64,000 nt of DNA. Origin: Didymodactylos carnosus. Lineage: Eukaryota; Rotifera; Eurotatoria; Philodinida; Philodinidae. Where the stretch lies: assembly GCA_905250885.1 (NCBI GenBank), contig CAJNOQ010000019.1, forward strand, positions 1 through 64,000, read 5' to 3'. The position numbers and the translations under genes are program-made. The notes below the pieces were generated by a model that worked only from the letters and a program-made list of their open reading frames with translations, was not told the origin of the DNA and did no database searches. Positions 1-10,914 of this stretch are shown one piece after another. Numbering within the stretch: the stretch's first letter is position 1; every line of letters starts with the position of its first letter.

Positions 1-263
1 AATGAATCTCGTTTTGCTATGCGCGTTTATGCTTGTACATTGCTTGTTTTCTTTTCTTGTTATTGAACAGAATTTTGTTTTTGATTAGATGCCAAATTTA
101 TATGTGAAAGATTTCGGTGAAAGAATAAAATGTTTAGCAACAGATATATATATATATTAGTGCAGTATAAATACATAGTTCTAGTAGGCACAAAGTTGAA
201 CATGCAATGAACTGTTCTTTGAACTGTATCTCCTTTTTTTTTCTATAGATAAACGATCAAAAA
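1..263. other. Upstream region of the neurochondrin gene
   Basis: AT-rich non-coding sequence with a short TA run near 147-158. A T-rich stretch ending in AG at 248 lies 15 bases before the first ATG of the neurochondrin reading frame. It looks like a 3' splice site, either of a 5'-UTR intron or of spliced-leader trans-splicing, which is established for bdelloid rotifers. No other gene is visible here. Confidence 0.5.
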
Positions 264-2249
264 ATGTCCATCGTAACATCCATAAATGAGAACGACAAAG
301 TTGACGTAGAACAAATAATTAAATCGTTAAAAGAGTCCACAACTGATAGTGAAAAATTTGCTGGTTTAATAATTGTGAGTGATATCAGATGTAAAATCTT
401 ATAGAAATAAAATATATTTTGTTTTTATTCATTTGAGATTCCAAAATATTTGCATGTTCAAAATTTATCACAAAAACAACTTCATTCATTATTTGAAGCC
501 ATTTCAGTTCAATTTTTAAAACGTCTGTTAAAAACAGGTGAAACTGTTCTGTTTAAATTAGTTATCCTTATATAAAGAATGATTTGCTTATTTAGACTGT
601 TTATCTGAAAATTCTTCTCCAATAGCATATGCAAACGTATGTCTCAATGTGATGAACGCTTTTGTCTACGATGAAAATATTGTATATATTTCTGAACTAT
701 TTTCACATTTTTAAATCTTATACTTGGTTTTTGTTAAAGGTTTTAAATTCAGATTACATGTCATTAGTTGATGATCTCATCTATCGTGCTAATCGCGTAC
801 ATAATAAAAAGTATGTTTCAAGTATAGTAACTACCCATTTTATACAAAAAAATTATCTACATTCCTTTTGTTTTTCAGAACAATTGATGATGATGAAAAA
901 TCATTTATTCGTGATACGTTGCAATTTTTAACAACAATAATTCAAAAATATCCAATATCGATTCAATCAATAAAACTTGTTGTTCAGCTATGTTACCAAC
1001 GACAAACAGATAGTATGATTTAATAAAAATTATCTTGAGAATGCTGAAAAAGTAACCTCCTTTTTAGTTGTTTTCAGGTACAAATTTCATTAGTACAATT
1101 CTTCAATATCCAAATGATTCGGTGCAAACATTCTGTGTTGAACTATTGCAATTGTGCAATCAAGAATTAAATCATCAAAGTGTACATGAAAAATAAATAT
1201 GATTTTTTTTTCTTTACTACTGACTCTCTATTTCAGAATGAAATGTTTTACCACGTTTTAAAGTTTCTTTATTCCATCATTCCACTTATCCATCATGTAA
1301 GATTGTTGCCATAAACTAAACATGTTCATAAATAACTGTAATCTCTTCTGTTTATAGGATATCTTTCAAAAGCTATCTACCACCATCAATGACTTATTAC
1401 AGCGACTGGATAATCTTTTGAGATGTCGTTTAAGTATGTGTAAAATTTGTAATAAACGAACATAAATAACTAATTTATGTATTCTTCTTTAAGGGAATGA
1501 ACAGCGTGCAATATTAATTGATGTTTATGCGTGCCTTGTTGAACAATATCAAACAGTTACATTTATTTATCAACATAATAAACAGACATTTCTCTTGTTA
1601 GTACGCCTATGTATTGTTGAAATACGAATGATTGTAGAAAATCCAAGTTTACCTATGGTGAGTAGTCAAAATTGTGAACTATTTTAAACGATTATGTGTT
1701 TGTAGATTTTAAATAATATACAACATCTTGCCAGTTGTTTTCTGATTATTGAACAAACGATTTTTGCTTTATCTCAATCGGATGACGATACTATCACAGA
1801 TGATGAGACAACGTTAATTATTCAAAAACTAATTGAAATGTTTCACGGATGTATATTTTTAATTGATCTAATTATCGATAATGATAACGAAGACGAAAAT
1901 AAACAGGTCTGATTCTTTATTATTTATTCATCTACATTCATTATTCTCCTATTTATATTTTAGTCTTATGATACTGTTTTACAAGCAACTGTTCGTTTAT
2001 TAGGAATTTGGCTTAGCCAAGAACCTATGGCTCTACAAAGTGTCGTACAATCTCGTTTATCAAAGTGGCTCAATTATGGGTATGCAAAAACACAACTTCT
2101 ATCTTTATTTTCATTTATTATCATTTTTTTCTACATTTAGTTTAAATTCTTCGACATGTAATGAGATTTTTAAGAAATTCTTGGTACCAATTGCTAGAGA
2201 AGATAATAGTGAGAATGAAAGTAGTTGGAACAAACCGATAACAATTTAG
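264..2249 (+). CDS. NCDN: Neurochondrin homologue, C-terminally short, 12 exons
   Basis: Predicted exons: 264-374, 438-537, 596-681, 740-810, 879-1012, 1078-1181, 1237-1296, 1358-1433, 1494-1657, 1706-1906, 1964-2079, 2141-2249. All phases join and give 443 aa. The N-terminus (KESTTDSEKFAGLIIV) matches the neurochondrin start (REAKNDSEQFAALLLV). FLKRLL near residue 65 matches FPNRLL, and VRLLGIWLSQE near residue 375 matches VRILGAWLAEE. The fold is expected to be all-helical, armadillo-like. In vertebrates neurochondrin is a cytoplasmic neuronal protein linked to neurite growth and signalling. Vertebrate proteins are about 730 aa. Here the similarity ends about 30 residues after the VRLLGIWL motif and the frame stops, so roughly the last 280 residues are absent. 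I saw no further exons before 3700. The start at 264 is the first ATG of the frame and follows an acceptor-like site. Confident for family, less so for exact exon ends. Confidence 0.85.
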
Positions 2250-3727
2250 TACATAAAACCATGTTTTCTGTGTTATTGTATATTTCTATGTTAAAGTTTT
2301 TGATAAAAATAGAAACTTGAAAATTTGGTGGTTGAAATACGAACAAGTAAATGCATTTGAATGTAGCAGTTGTTTGAAGTAAATCTTTGTAAATATCACG
2401 TATTAAATTGTTAACTCTTACCTTCAAATGGAAAAAGTAGCTGACAACTAATTTTCCACTAATTTTCTATTTTTCCAAAAGTCGAATTGTCGATCAACAA
2501 GAAATGGAAAAACCACAATAGTTATTTTTAATCCCAAAATATCGCGAAATGTAAACTCATAACTAAAAGTCTATCTCACTTAAGTTCAAATGCTATTTAG
2601 AAATATTGATGAAACAATACTCCAGGCTAGGTAACAGACAGATAAATTAGACTTGTTTTAAGGTAAGCTACACAACCAAATCTAGAGAATAATGGTGGCC
2701 ATTATTAAATGGAATTAATTTTCCGTTCTCTTTTGTTTCTTGTTTTAAACTGAATGTTTCAAAAAGACGTTTATCGGAATCTAGAGATTTATATTTTTCT
2801 CGACAAGAGGAACAAATTGCAAAAATTTGTATCGAAACCTTGCGTATTTTTTTCTAATCGAAAGTTTGTGACTTAAAGCTCTTCAAAAGTTATTCAAAAT
2901 CTTGCAGTTTTGCTAATTTAGATGATTCGACGTTGCAAGAGAATAACCCACATTCTGGACGATAAAAAGTTCTCGATAAAAAATATCTCAATTTTCACCT
3001 GTGTTTCTATAAAACTTTCTTCTGAGTAATTGCGTTTCTTTTTAAAGCGACTTTCATTAGTTTACAGGCTATTGATTATCAGGTATGTTACTAAAGTTCA
3101 CAAAAGACAGAAAAAAGATTAAATAAGTCTTTAACAACTAATGTTTGTATCACCAGATAAATTCTTGTCATCTGAAAAGTGTTTACTACTACATGGTAGA
3201 TCGTGTCAGCGATAAGTGATTAAAAAGAATGTGTTGCTAGACTAAAAGTGTGGCTCTGTAACACTTAAAGTGTAGCGGTAAAAGTTTTCGTAATATTGTA
3301 CTTTTTACCATGACGGTTGGAACAATGAGTGTCTATTGAGACATTTCTCGAAAGATTAGTTTTATCATTAGCTGGATCAGTGTTTCTAATAACAAAGCGT
3401 ACATACACGTCGGAATTTAAAAATACGCTTTATATTTAAGAGAAAATAAGAAAAACTTTCTTAACTAGTTTCTATTTTTCTCCTCTAGTTTCTGGTGCCT
3501 AACTGATGCTTTCTTTTTTAGATTTGAAACATGTACGCATACGCTTCGATGGGAAAAACAGAGCTTACTCGTACACTCAGCGGATAAATTCTGTTAAAAA
3601 CACTGAGCTGGATCATACAAAGATGTTTATTAAATCAAAACTGTTAATAAAAGTCTAAAAGTTCCGATACAACTTCAGTTAGTGTGACATGTCACAATTA
3701 AGTTTTGGAAAGCAGCAAACGTAATGT
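2250..3727. other. Intergenic, no gene seen
   Basis: AT-rich DNA with no reading frame of coding character on either strand. It was checked for missing C-terminal neurochondrin exons and none were recognised. Confidence 0.6.
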
Positions 3728-4074
3728 GCGGTTGATTTGGTTGTTTCCCGTACGGCTATTTTTGACGGCTGCGTTTGTTGTTTCCTTTTAGCACCAAACA
3801 ATAGTTTGATATAAGCTTTATTCAGCCACAATACAAGCGGAAAACTATTCTATTTTCTAAACTAAAACTATCGAAAAACACTAAAGCAATTTTGTACGAT
3901 AATAGTATAAATAATAGTTTCAAGGAGCCATGATCAATGTGAATTGATGTAGTCTCTCTTTAGAGCGCCTATTTGGAGCTAAAGGAAACAACAAACGCTA
4001 GCCTTAACCGTCATTTTCCGCTAGCCGTCAATTGACGGCTGTTTTTGACGGCTAACGGGAAACAACCAAACCGC
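3728..4074. mobile_element. Non-autonomous TIR element (MITE), about 347 bp
   Basis: The left end (GCGGTTGATTTGGTTGTTTC) and the reverse complement of the right end (GCGGTTTGGTTGTTTCCCGT) match apart from a small indel. The match continues inward through GTTTGTTGTTTCC. The decamer TTTGACGGCT and its complement occur several times in both arms. There is no coding capacity. No clear target-site duplication was found, so the superfamily is not assigned. Confidence 0.75.
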
Positions 4075-4198
4075 CTTATACAACCCTTTTATGTGTTTCT
4101 GTATTCGTATAATTTGTCGGTTATTAAGCCAGTCAAAAATTTGATATGAGACTCTTTGCAGGAAGATTATTAACTTCTGTTAACGGAAATGATGATTC

Positions 4199-4515
4199 GA
4201 CAATACGTACGAGTAAAAAGAGACCGCATTAGAAGAAATGAAAAATAACCACCAACAAACGCTTATTGTCCGTCCGTTGGTCATGAAGTAAATTGACAGC
4301 TAGTGAGTCATTTCAAAAAGTCTGACCGGCTCTGAGAAGAATGTGTAGATTAGGGAAAGCGAGATGGAAAAGAACGTGTAAGAAATANGTAAATTGACAG
4401 CTAGTGAGTCATTTCAAAAAGTCTGACCGGCTCTGAGAAGAATGTGTAGATTAGGGAAAGCGAGATGGAAAAGAACGTGTAAGAAATAAAATTATAGAAA
4501 ATACATCTGAGACAT
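4199..4515. repeat. Copy 1 of a 216-bp direct repeat, interrupted by an assembly gap
   Basis: Starts GACAATACGTACGAG and ends CTGAGACAT. A single N lies at 4388. The 100 bases before it (4288-4387) and after it (4389-4488) are identical. Removing one 100-base copy and the N leaves exactly 216 bp, identical to 6628-6843. The internal doubling is most simply an unmerged contig overlap, not biology. Confidence 0.9.
4388..4388. other. Assembly gap (single N) between identical 100-bp ends
   Basis: The only N in the window, flanked on both sides by the same 100 bases. This is the pattern of two contigs joined without merging their terminal overlap. Confidence 0.9.
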
Positions 4516-6627
4516 AGATCGAACGGAGCATTTCTAATGAGGTTTTGGCGCAATAGATACGTGGGTTTCTTTTACAAGGTATACAAAGTCTGAAGAAAAG
4601 TGGATACAATCAAATAGTAGAGCATTCTCAGTGTTAGGTTCTTTCTATGAACGAGTACAGACACAGAAGAAAAGCAAAATCAACAAGAATAACTCATACA
4701 AAACTTTAATTTAAAATTGTACATAGTGCGTGCACTCTGTGTTTTTTCTGGCAAAGTGTAAAATAGTGTAAATGTACTTTTCGTGGTGTTTTTATACTTT
4801 GTTTATAAAGGTACACTTTCGAAACAAATATTTTCTAACCGTTCATGTACCGGTTGTCGCCTACTGAATACTTGTTCTTACAGCAAGAGAATTTTCAGTT
4901 CTAGAATGCATCAGCAGACGACAGGACTTGCACTGTCATATAGATACAAACCAGCTCAACTGAAAGACTGTGAAATTTGTCGATATAAGAAAATAATGTG
5001 AGTTAAGATTTCCTTCACGCATTTACGTATCCCGAACAATTATTTCCTTCTGTTTCCTCGCTGTAAGAGCAACACTATTTACTAATTATGTCTTTTCTCG
5101 TATTTACATACATGAATCGGTATCTTTCTTAAATGATTAGAGGTAATAGTTTGCTCTTGGTGTTCTGGAATAAAGCAGTAGAATAAGCATGTAAAATTGG
5201 CAGATGTCTAACTAAAAACTGTTTAATCGAATAAATTAGTAAGAAGCCACTATTATTTTTTATCTTTCGATAAAAGTAAGAATCTTGAAAAAGTAAAAAG
5301 TGAGTTCGTTTCTGAAGAAGAGTATAAGAAGTCAATCGAAATGTTTTACAATGTAGTTCTTCTTTTAACAGTTTATTTAACAAGTTCTCTCCAGTCGTAA
5401 GTAACATTTTCTTCAATCTTCTTTACACTAGACAGAGTTACAATACAACATAAATCTACAAAAATTGGGTTATACAGGAGATCAAGTAGCGTCCGCTCTT
5501 CTCGAAAAGCTTCAGAACTCTCTATGCATTTTATACCGTATTTTCAGTCAAACTACATATGAGAGATAAACTGTTCGAAATCTGTAACGTAATGTATTTC
5601 AATTTTTGCATAGACGAGCTTGTAAGCGTTAGTGGACTAAGCATAGAGATCAAAATGCTCATTACTAAACTTGTTAAAAATTCCTACTCGTGGCCGCCTT
5701 GATGAGATTTTATCGAGAACAAAAAAAACACTGTTTCGTTCGTTTTGTATTTCATTCATTCCTTACTGCATATAAAACTTGCAATTGTGCTCCACACAGG
5801 TTGTGATGTTGACAGAGTCCGTGTAAGCTGAAGTTACCAGAATCAATCCACAGCTAGCAGACCTCCACTAGTTTATTTTCGATGTGAATTTCAGTTTCAG
5901 ATGGTTTAAATGAAAATGATTACGAAACTTGAAAAACAAAAACAAGTTAAAGAGTAATCAATAGGATTTGGGTTTCATTTTCGAAGAATAAGTAAAAGAA
6001 AAGTCATAAGAGTAAAACGTCTATTAAGCAAATACCTAAAACAAAAGAAGCAATGAATCTTCTAAGGAAGAGATAGGGATTTCTCCTTTCTTCCTCAGGT
6101 AAACACCTAAATGACAAGAATCAATAGGTCTCCTAAAGAAGAAATTAGCGTTGTTGGTTCTTCTTCTTCTTGTCGAGCCTATAATTCCCAATTATTTCAA
6201 CAATCGATGAATTTATAGCTTTTCGGCATTTCTCTCTTTTCAAATAACAAATCTTCCTTTTTTCTTTTTCTTTCTTCGCTATTTACTGCAATTCTATTCT
6301 CAGCACTCTAATCACATTTTTAAACAAATTCGCTCCGTATAAATATATTTTTGAAAATTTTTCTAAGTTAAAAACACATTTTTCTGCCACTTATGGCGCT
6401 TACGGCGCCTAAGCTGACCTTTTGTTTGCAAAAGGAACGTGTAACCACCAATCTGCACTATACACAGAATATCGTCCCATTTCCAGAAATTTTCTACGTT
6501 GGATCACGCGGCTTACATTTTGCAAAAAAATGTGACTAAACAAAAGGAAAAAAACAAAATTCCTTGCAAAAACGCATAATGACTGTCGACATAAATATTT
6601 ACTTGTGGTAACCATAGAAAGCATTTT
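4516..6627. other. 2.1 kb between the two 216-bp repeats, no gene recognised
   Basis: Only short open frames of no recognisable family are present, for example 72 aa from 4783. No primer-binding-like or polypurine tract adjoins the flanking repeats, so they do not look like terminal repeats of a retroelement. Confidence 0.5.
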
Positions 6628-6843
6628 GACAATACGTACGAGTAAAAAGAGACCGCATTAGAAGAAATGAAAAATAACCACCAACAAACGCTTATTGTCC
6701 GTCCGTTGGTCATGAAGTAAATTGACAGCTAGTGAGTCATTTCAAAAAGTCTGACCGGCTCTGAGAAGAATGTGTAGATTAGGGAAAGCGAGATGGAAAA
6801 GAACGTGTAAGAAATAAAATTATAGAAAATACATCTGAGACAT
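6628..6843. repeat. Copy 2 of the 216-bp direct repeat
   Basis: Identical base for base, as far as I can read, to the collapsed copy at 4199-4515 and in the same orientation. Flanking sequence differs on both sides, so the repeat ends exactly at GACAATACG and GAGACAT. Confidence 0.85.
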
Positions 6844-6978
6844 GAATCTGATAACCGTTTATTTGGTGTACAGAATGTTGCATAACCATTTGCTAGGAGA
6901 TACACTAAAGAGAATTACAGTGAAAGATGGGTAACAGACAAGTGGAAGAAAGAATATGATTCGTGTTTCACAGAACTT

Positions 6979-7262
6979 GGTGACGATAGACCTGAAAAAC
7001 TGTCTCAACAGAGCAAAAAGATTTTGTTGGCTGGAAGTGAAAAAAGGCGACGATGTTCCTTGTTTGTTATGTTTTGATATCACATGAAGTGGTGGTTTTA
7101 GTCCCTCGTTAACACGAAGTCTATAAATCGAATCTCTATCTCTTTCCTCGTCTTTCCAACACTTCCTTTGCGATTTGAACGTTGCTTCGTCGTCTTTTTC
7201 TACTTCCCGCCAACACAATGTTTTTGCTCTCTTGAGACAGTTTTTCAGGTCTGTCGTCACCA
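6979..7262. repeat. Foldback: inverted repeat with ~75-bp arms
   Basis: The left arm (6979-7053) and right arm (7188-7262) are reverse complements with roughly one mismatch per ten bases. Both contain AGACCTGAAAAACTGTCTCA or its complement. The loop is about 134 bases. A 135-aa minus-strand open frame over the same region (7266 to 6859) is most likely a by-product of the repeat. Confidence 0.75.
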
Positions 7263-7288
7263 CCAATCATCTTTAAAACCATATATTA

Positions 7289-7330
7289 TTCAAGGTACTA
7301 GTCTTCACACTCTTTAATGTATCTTCTACA
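7289..7330 (+). repeat. Fragment of a dispersed repeat also at 13737-13806
   Basis: Begins TTCAAGGTACTAGTCTTCAC and runs through CTCTTTAATGTATC, matching the first half of the copy in VPS39 intron 2. The second half (CTAGCAAATGGTTATGCAAC) is found separately on the minus strand at about 6862-6905, so the two halves lie on opposite sides of the foldback. Confidence 0.6.
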
Positions 7331-7534
7331 TATATATATTTCTACATACACTCTGTACACACAGCCATGTATTTAATGCTGATATTTAAGACTACAGATG
7401 AAAATCATTCGTAATCTCTTCTGCAAATGTTTCATAATTCTTCTCTTTTCTAGATTTTTCATATTAAACAACTGAAGATTCCATAGTTTTTTATTCGTTA
7501 TTTGTTATATTATATCAAAACTAACAATTTAACC

Positions 7535-9597
7535 ATGATGATTGACGATAAATTAGTATCTACAAATGCGAATACAATCGTTCGTCCTATCCTACTGCCA
7601 AATCCTTATCATAATTCAAATACATCAGCTCAAATAATGAAATCGTCGGCAGTCACACAAGCTGATATCACAAATTTTTTGCGTAAATATGATCCGGACG
7701 TCTTACGTGCAATTGATTTCATAACTCATGTGAAATTATTTACATTTAACTCTGTTGATTTACGGTGGGAAAACACAGCACAAATAGAAGGCACATTTTT
7801 TATCTATGAACGTCATCAACGTGAGCTATCCTCTTCAACAACCATCACAGCATCACCACGAACTGTTTTTGTATTTGCTATTATTAATAATGATAATAGT
7901 TTTATTCAAATTGTTACACTAGATTTGACACATCATGTTAATAAAACATTTTTATTCTACGAAGTAGCACGAAATGATAAGCGTGAAGTTTATTGTTTAC
8001 ATTTTCTTAATGAAAATGATTGTCAACGAGCACATACGGTTTTAGTCCGTTGTAATCAAATGATACGTCATCATCAAAATCCCCAACAAACTCACCCACA
8101 ACAGGAAAAACAACATCCAATTCCTCCTCAACCGCTCGCACATCAATTTCCTGTACCCCCGCAACAACGTCCACCGTTTTACGCTATGGTTGGCAATCAT
8201 AATTTTCCTTCTCCTTATCCACTGATGCCCCGCTGGCAACCACAACCACAATTTAATGGTCATATTTTACCACATTCTATGCTTCAAAGTACGGGATCAG
8301 TACAATCACCTGCACGTAATTTATATGATGGTGCTAATTGGCCAATACCACCACCTTCGTCACTTGCTGTTCAACCAAAACCAGAGGTGAGAGAACTTAA
8401 CGGTGTTGAGCGATATTGAGCAATAAAAAAGTACGGATGAAATCATGCACTTACAGTTTCAAGTGACTTTTAGAACTTTATGTGTGTGCTTTCTCTGTTA
8501 GTGAGTCCGTTACTAGTTTTTCCTAAGTATTACTCGGCAAGAGTAATAATATATAATAAAGATAAATTTCTGAGTGAAATAAATCTCGTTATTTTTGTTT
8601 TCGTTTTTTTTAGCAGCATCAATATCATATTAACAATTCTGCTTTGACTGCATCTACTCCATTTCCTTACCCTCTAGCTAATCGAGCATATCCTATTGGT
8701 AATCCTCATTATAACCAACAACATCTTCAACAATCATCACCCACATCAACACTTCTATCAAATCATAAACAACATATCGTGGAACAGGAGAAAAATGCGA
8801 GACACCCGTCGACGTCATTAACGAAACCTCTCACGGCAGCAGATAGTGTACAAACTATAAACGTTCGTTCATCGCCTACTTCATTACCTTCGTCACCACT
8901 ATCAAATGGTATACACCATTCGAATGGAAATAGCGATTCTGTTGAAGATGCTTCGTTACAATTGAAACGTTTATTAAATATACGTGGTCAAGTTGGTTTC
9001 AATGAAAATAACCCGATTAATGAAACAGAAATCACTGTAGCTCCATCATCAACAATGAAAGCAATAGATCATAATTTTTTAACTGTATCAACACAAAATC
9101 GTATTGATCTTTTATCGAAAACTGATTATTTTCCTGATGAAAAGGAACAAAAACAACAACAAAAGCAATTATCAACTGTTTCGTTATTACCACCTTCTGC
9201 ATTTGAATCAACGCCGACTACATTATCAATTCCTCCACCTGTAACGTCAGCAGGACCCGGTACCATTGGTGCTGAACGTTCGGTAAGAAGTGGTAACCTT
9301 GTACCGTTTTCAGACCAGCAGCAGTATCGTGCACAGTCTGTTATACCGCATTCCTCAACAACGTCAACAAATGAATCCGTATTTTTTCAACGACAACGTC
9401 CAATTGCTCATACAGTAAAATGTTCGCAGTGCGGTAATCATTCATTATCATATTCTGAATCGTCAACTCAATCTTCTGCATTAAAAAAAGAAGATTTTCG
9501 TCATATATTCATTAATCTAATACAAAATGATGAACATTTTTTAAATATTATTTATCAGGCATGTCAAGCTTATTCTTTAGCATCGACATCATCATAG
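7535..9597 (+). CDS. DCP1: mRNA-decapping enzyme 1 (DCP1), 2 exons
   Basis: Exons 7535-8386 and 8614-9597, 611 aa. DCP1 activates the Dcp2 decapping enzyme in 5'-3' mRNA decay, in the cytoplasm and P-bodies. An EVH1 domain covers residues about 37-177, with LFTFNS, EGTFFIYER and NENDCQRAHTVL as in animal DCP1. A Pro/Gln-rich linker follows (about 180-285), then a long disordered region. The final 40 residues (KKEDFRHIFINLIQNDEHFL) match the C-terminal trimerisation helix. A CxxC pair lies near residue 552. The start is the first ATG in frame; a second ATG follows directly. The acceptor is tandem (TAGCAG), so one Gln may be included or skipped. AATAAA occurs at 9689. The N-terminal extension before the EVH1 domain is longer than in vertebrates. 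Confidence 0.92.
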
Positions 9598-9652
9598 ATA
9601 AAACACTTTTTTCTTGTTTTTCTGGAAGAGCTTTTTTTCTATTTGATGTGTT

Positions 9653-9684
<32 letters not shown>

Positions 9685-10402
9685 CTCCAATAAACCTAAC
9701 TCTATAGGGTTACAGTCTTTTCATTTTTGATTGCATGAGTGTATTCTTTGTTGTAAATCATGGATTTTAATATTGTACTTTCTGCTTTCCGAATCGTATG
9801 ATGATCATGTTTTCGTTTATTACAAAACATGTACACTCTCTTTATTTTTTGCTTCTGTTGTTGTTGTCCTCTAGTTTTTCTTTTTTTGTTCTCAATAATA
9901 AGAGGGAATTGTCGCATGTGTACTTTAGACTTTGTTGTGTTGTAGATTCTGGTGTAGTATATGTGTGTTTTATATACAAGGCTCTTTGTTCTACTTTGCA
10001 AATTTAAAAATTTTTTTTCAATTTACAGTGTACTACACATATTTGTGTAATATAGGTGTTTAGATTTATCTTCTTATTTTGTTTTCTTTGCCTTTTCACA
10101 CAGATGTTTTTCGTGTCACTTTTTGCTTATTTTCAAAATTGTATGTTTACATATTTTTTTTTTACATAGAAATACCAAGTCGCGATTGAGAAAAAGAGAT
10201 AGTGCTGAAAAATAAAATATATGATTATACAACAGATCTATTTTTTTTACGTCGATAGAAAAGTGTTAAACTCAGTGGTAGGAGTAGAAACACTTGAAAG
10301 AATATTGTGAAACGATAAAAATGATATTCTATCATCGTTTGATGATGCCACCAAATCAATGCTAGTTTATTCGACAGTATTACACGCTTCAAAACTACAT
10401 CG
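9598..10402. other. 3' flank of DCP1 and intergenic DNA
   Basis: Contains the DCP1 polyadenylation signal at 9689 and a (GT)n run. Otherwise AT-rich; no gene recognised. Confidence 0.6.
9653..9684 (+). repeat. (GT)n microsatellite
   Basis: A nearly pure GT dinucleotide run with one interruption (GTGCGTG) near its start. It lies in the DCP1 3' UTR, a few bases before AATAAA. Confidence 0.9.
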
Positions 10403-10610
10403 CATTTTGTAGAGAAATGTTCACACTACAACAATTATTGTTCGAAAAGTTTGTAAGATTAACTATGCTGAAACTAAGAACATTGCGAAAGACAGGAAAT
10501 GTTGAAGAACAGTTCAACTGTTTTTTGGATGGACCGTATTTTCAGCAATATTAACCTTGGAATTCTTTTTGAACAATAACTTTTCTAGTGCGAACATTTC
10601 TTTGCAAAAT
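10403..10610. repeat. Diverged inverted-repeat element (~208 bp)
   Basis: The left arm (ATTTTGTAGAGAAATGTTCA onward, 10403-10449) is an imperfect reverse complement of 10566-10610. About 115 bases separate the arms. No coding capacity. It lies about 300 bp upstream of the VPS39 start. Confidence 0.55.
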
Positions 10611-10914
10611 GAAATGTTTCTCAACTCTGAGCAACTCTTAATAACCGAATTATAACAGTTTGTCTGAATGCTCAAACGCAGATCCGTAACTGGTGCATAT
10701 CTAATGGCGATTAGAAGTGTTAATTGATGATTTTGTCGGCGACATGGTAAATTTAAGAACTTATCGATAGGTGAGTATTTTTTTTCGAGAAACTACAATT
10801 TTTTCGTGAAAAAAATCTTTAAATCTGCGTCGACTAACATTGTTAATGGCTATGGAGTGCATATTTGTGGTGACTGCAACAATATTGTCGATCTAAATTC
10901 GTTGTTTGCTTCAG

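Noticed and set aside
4199-6843. Possible LTR element bounded by the 216-bp repeats
   Set aside because: No TG..CA ends, no primer-binding-like site or polypurine tract next to the repeats, and no retroelement coding sequence between them.
6859-7266. 135-aa minus-strand open frame
   Set aside because: It lies over a foldback, its composition is uneven, and no family is recognisable.
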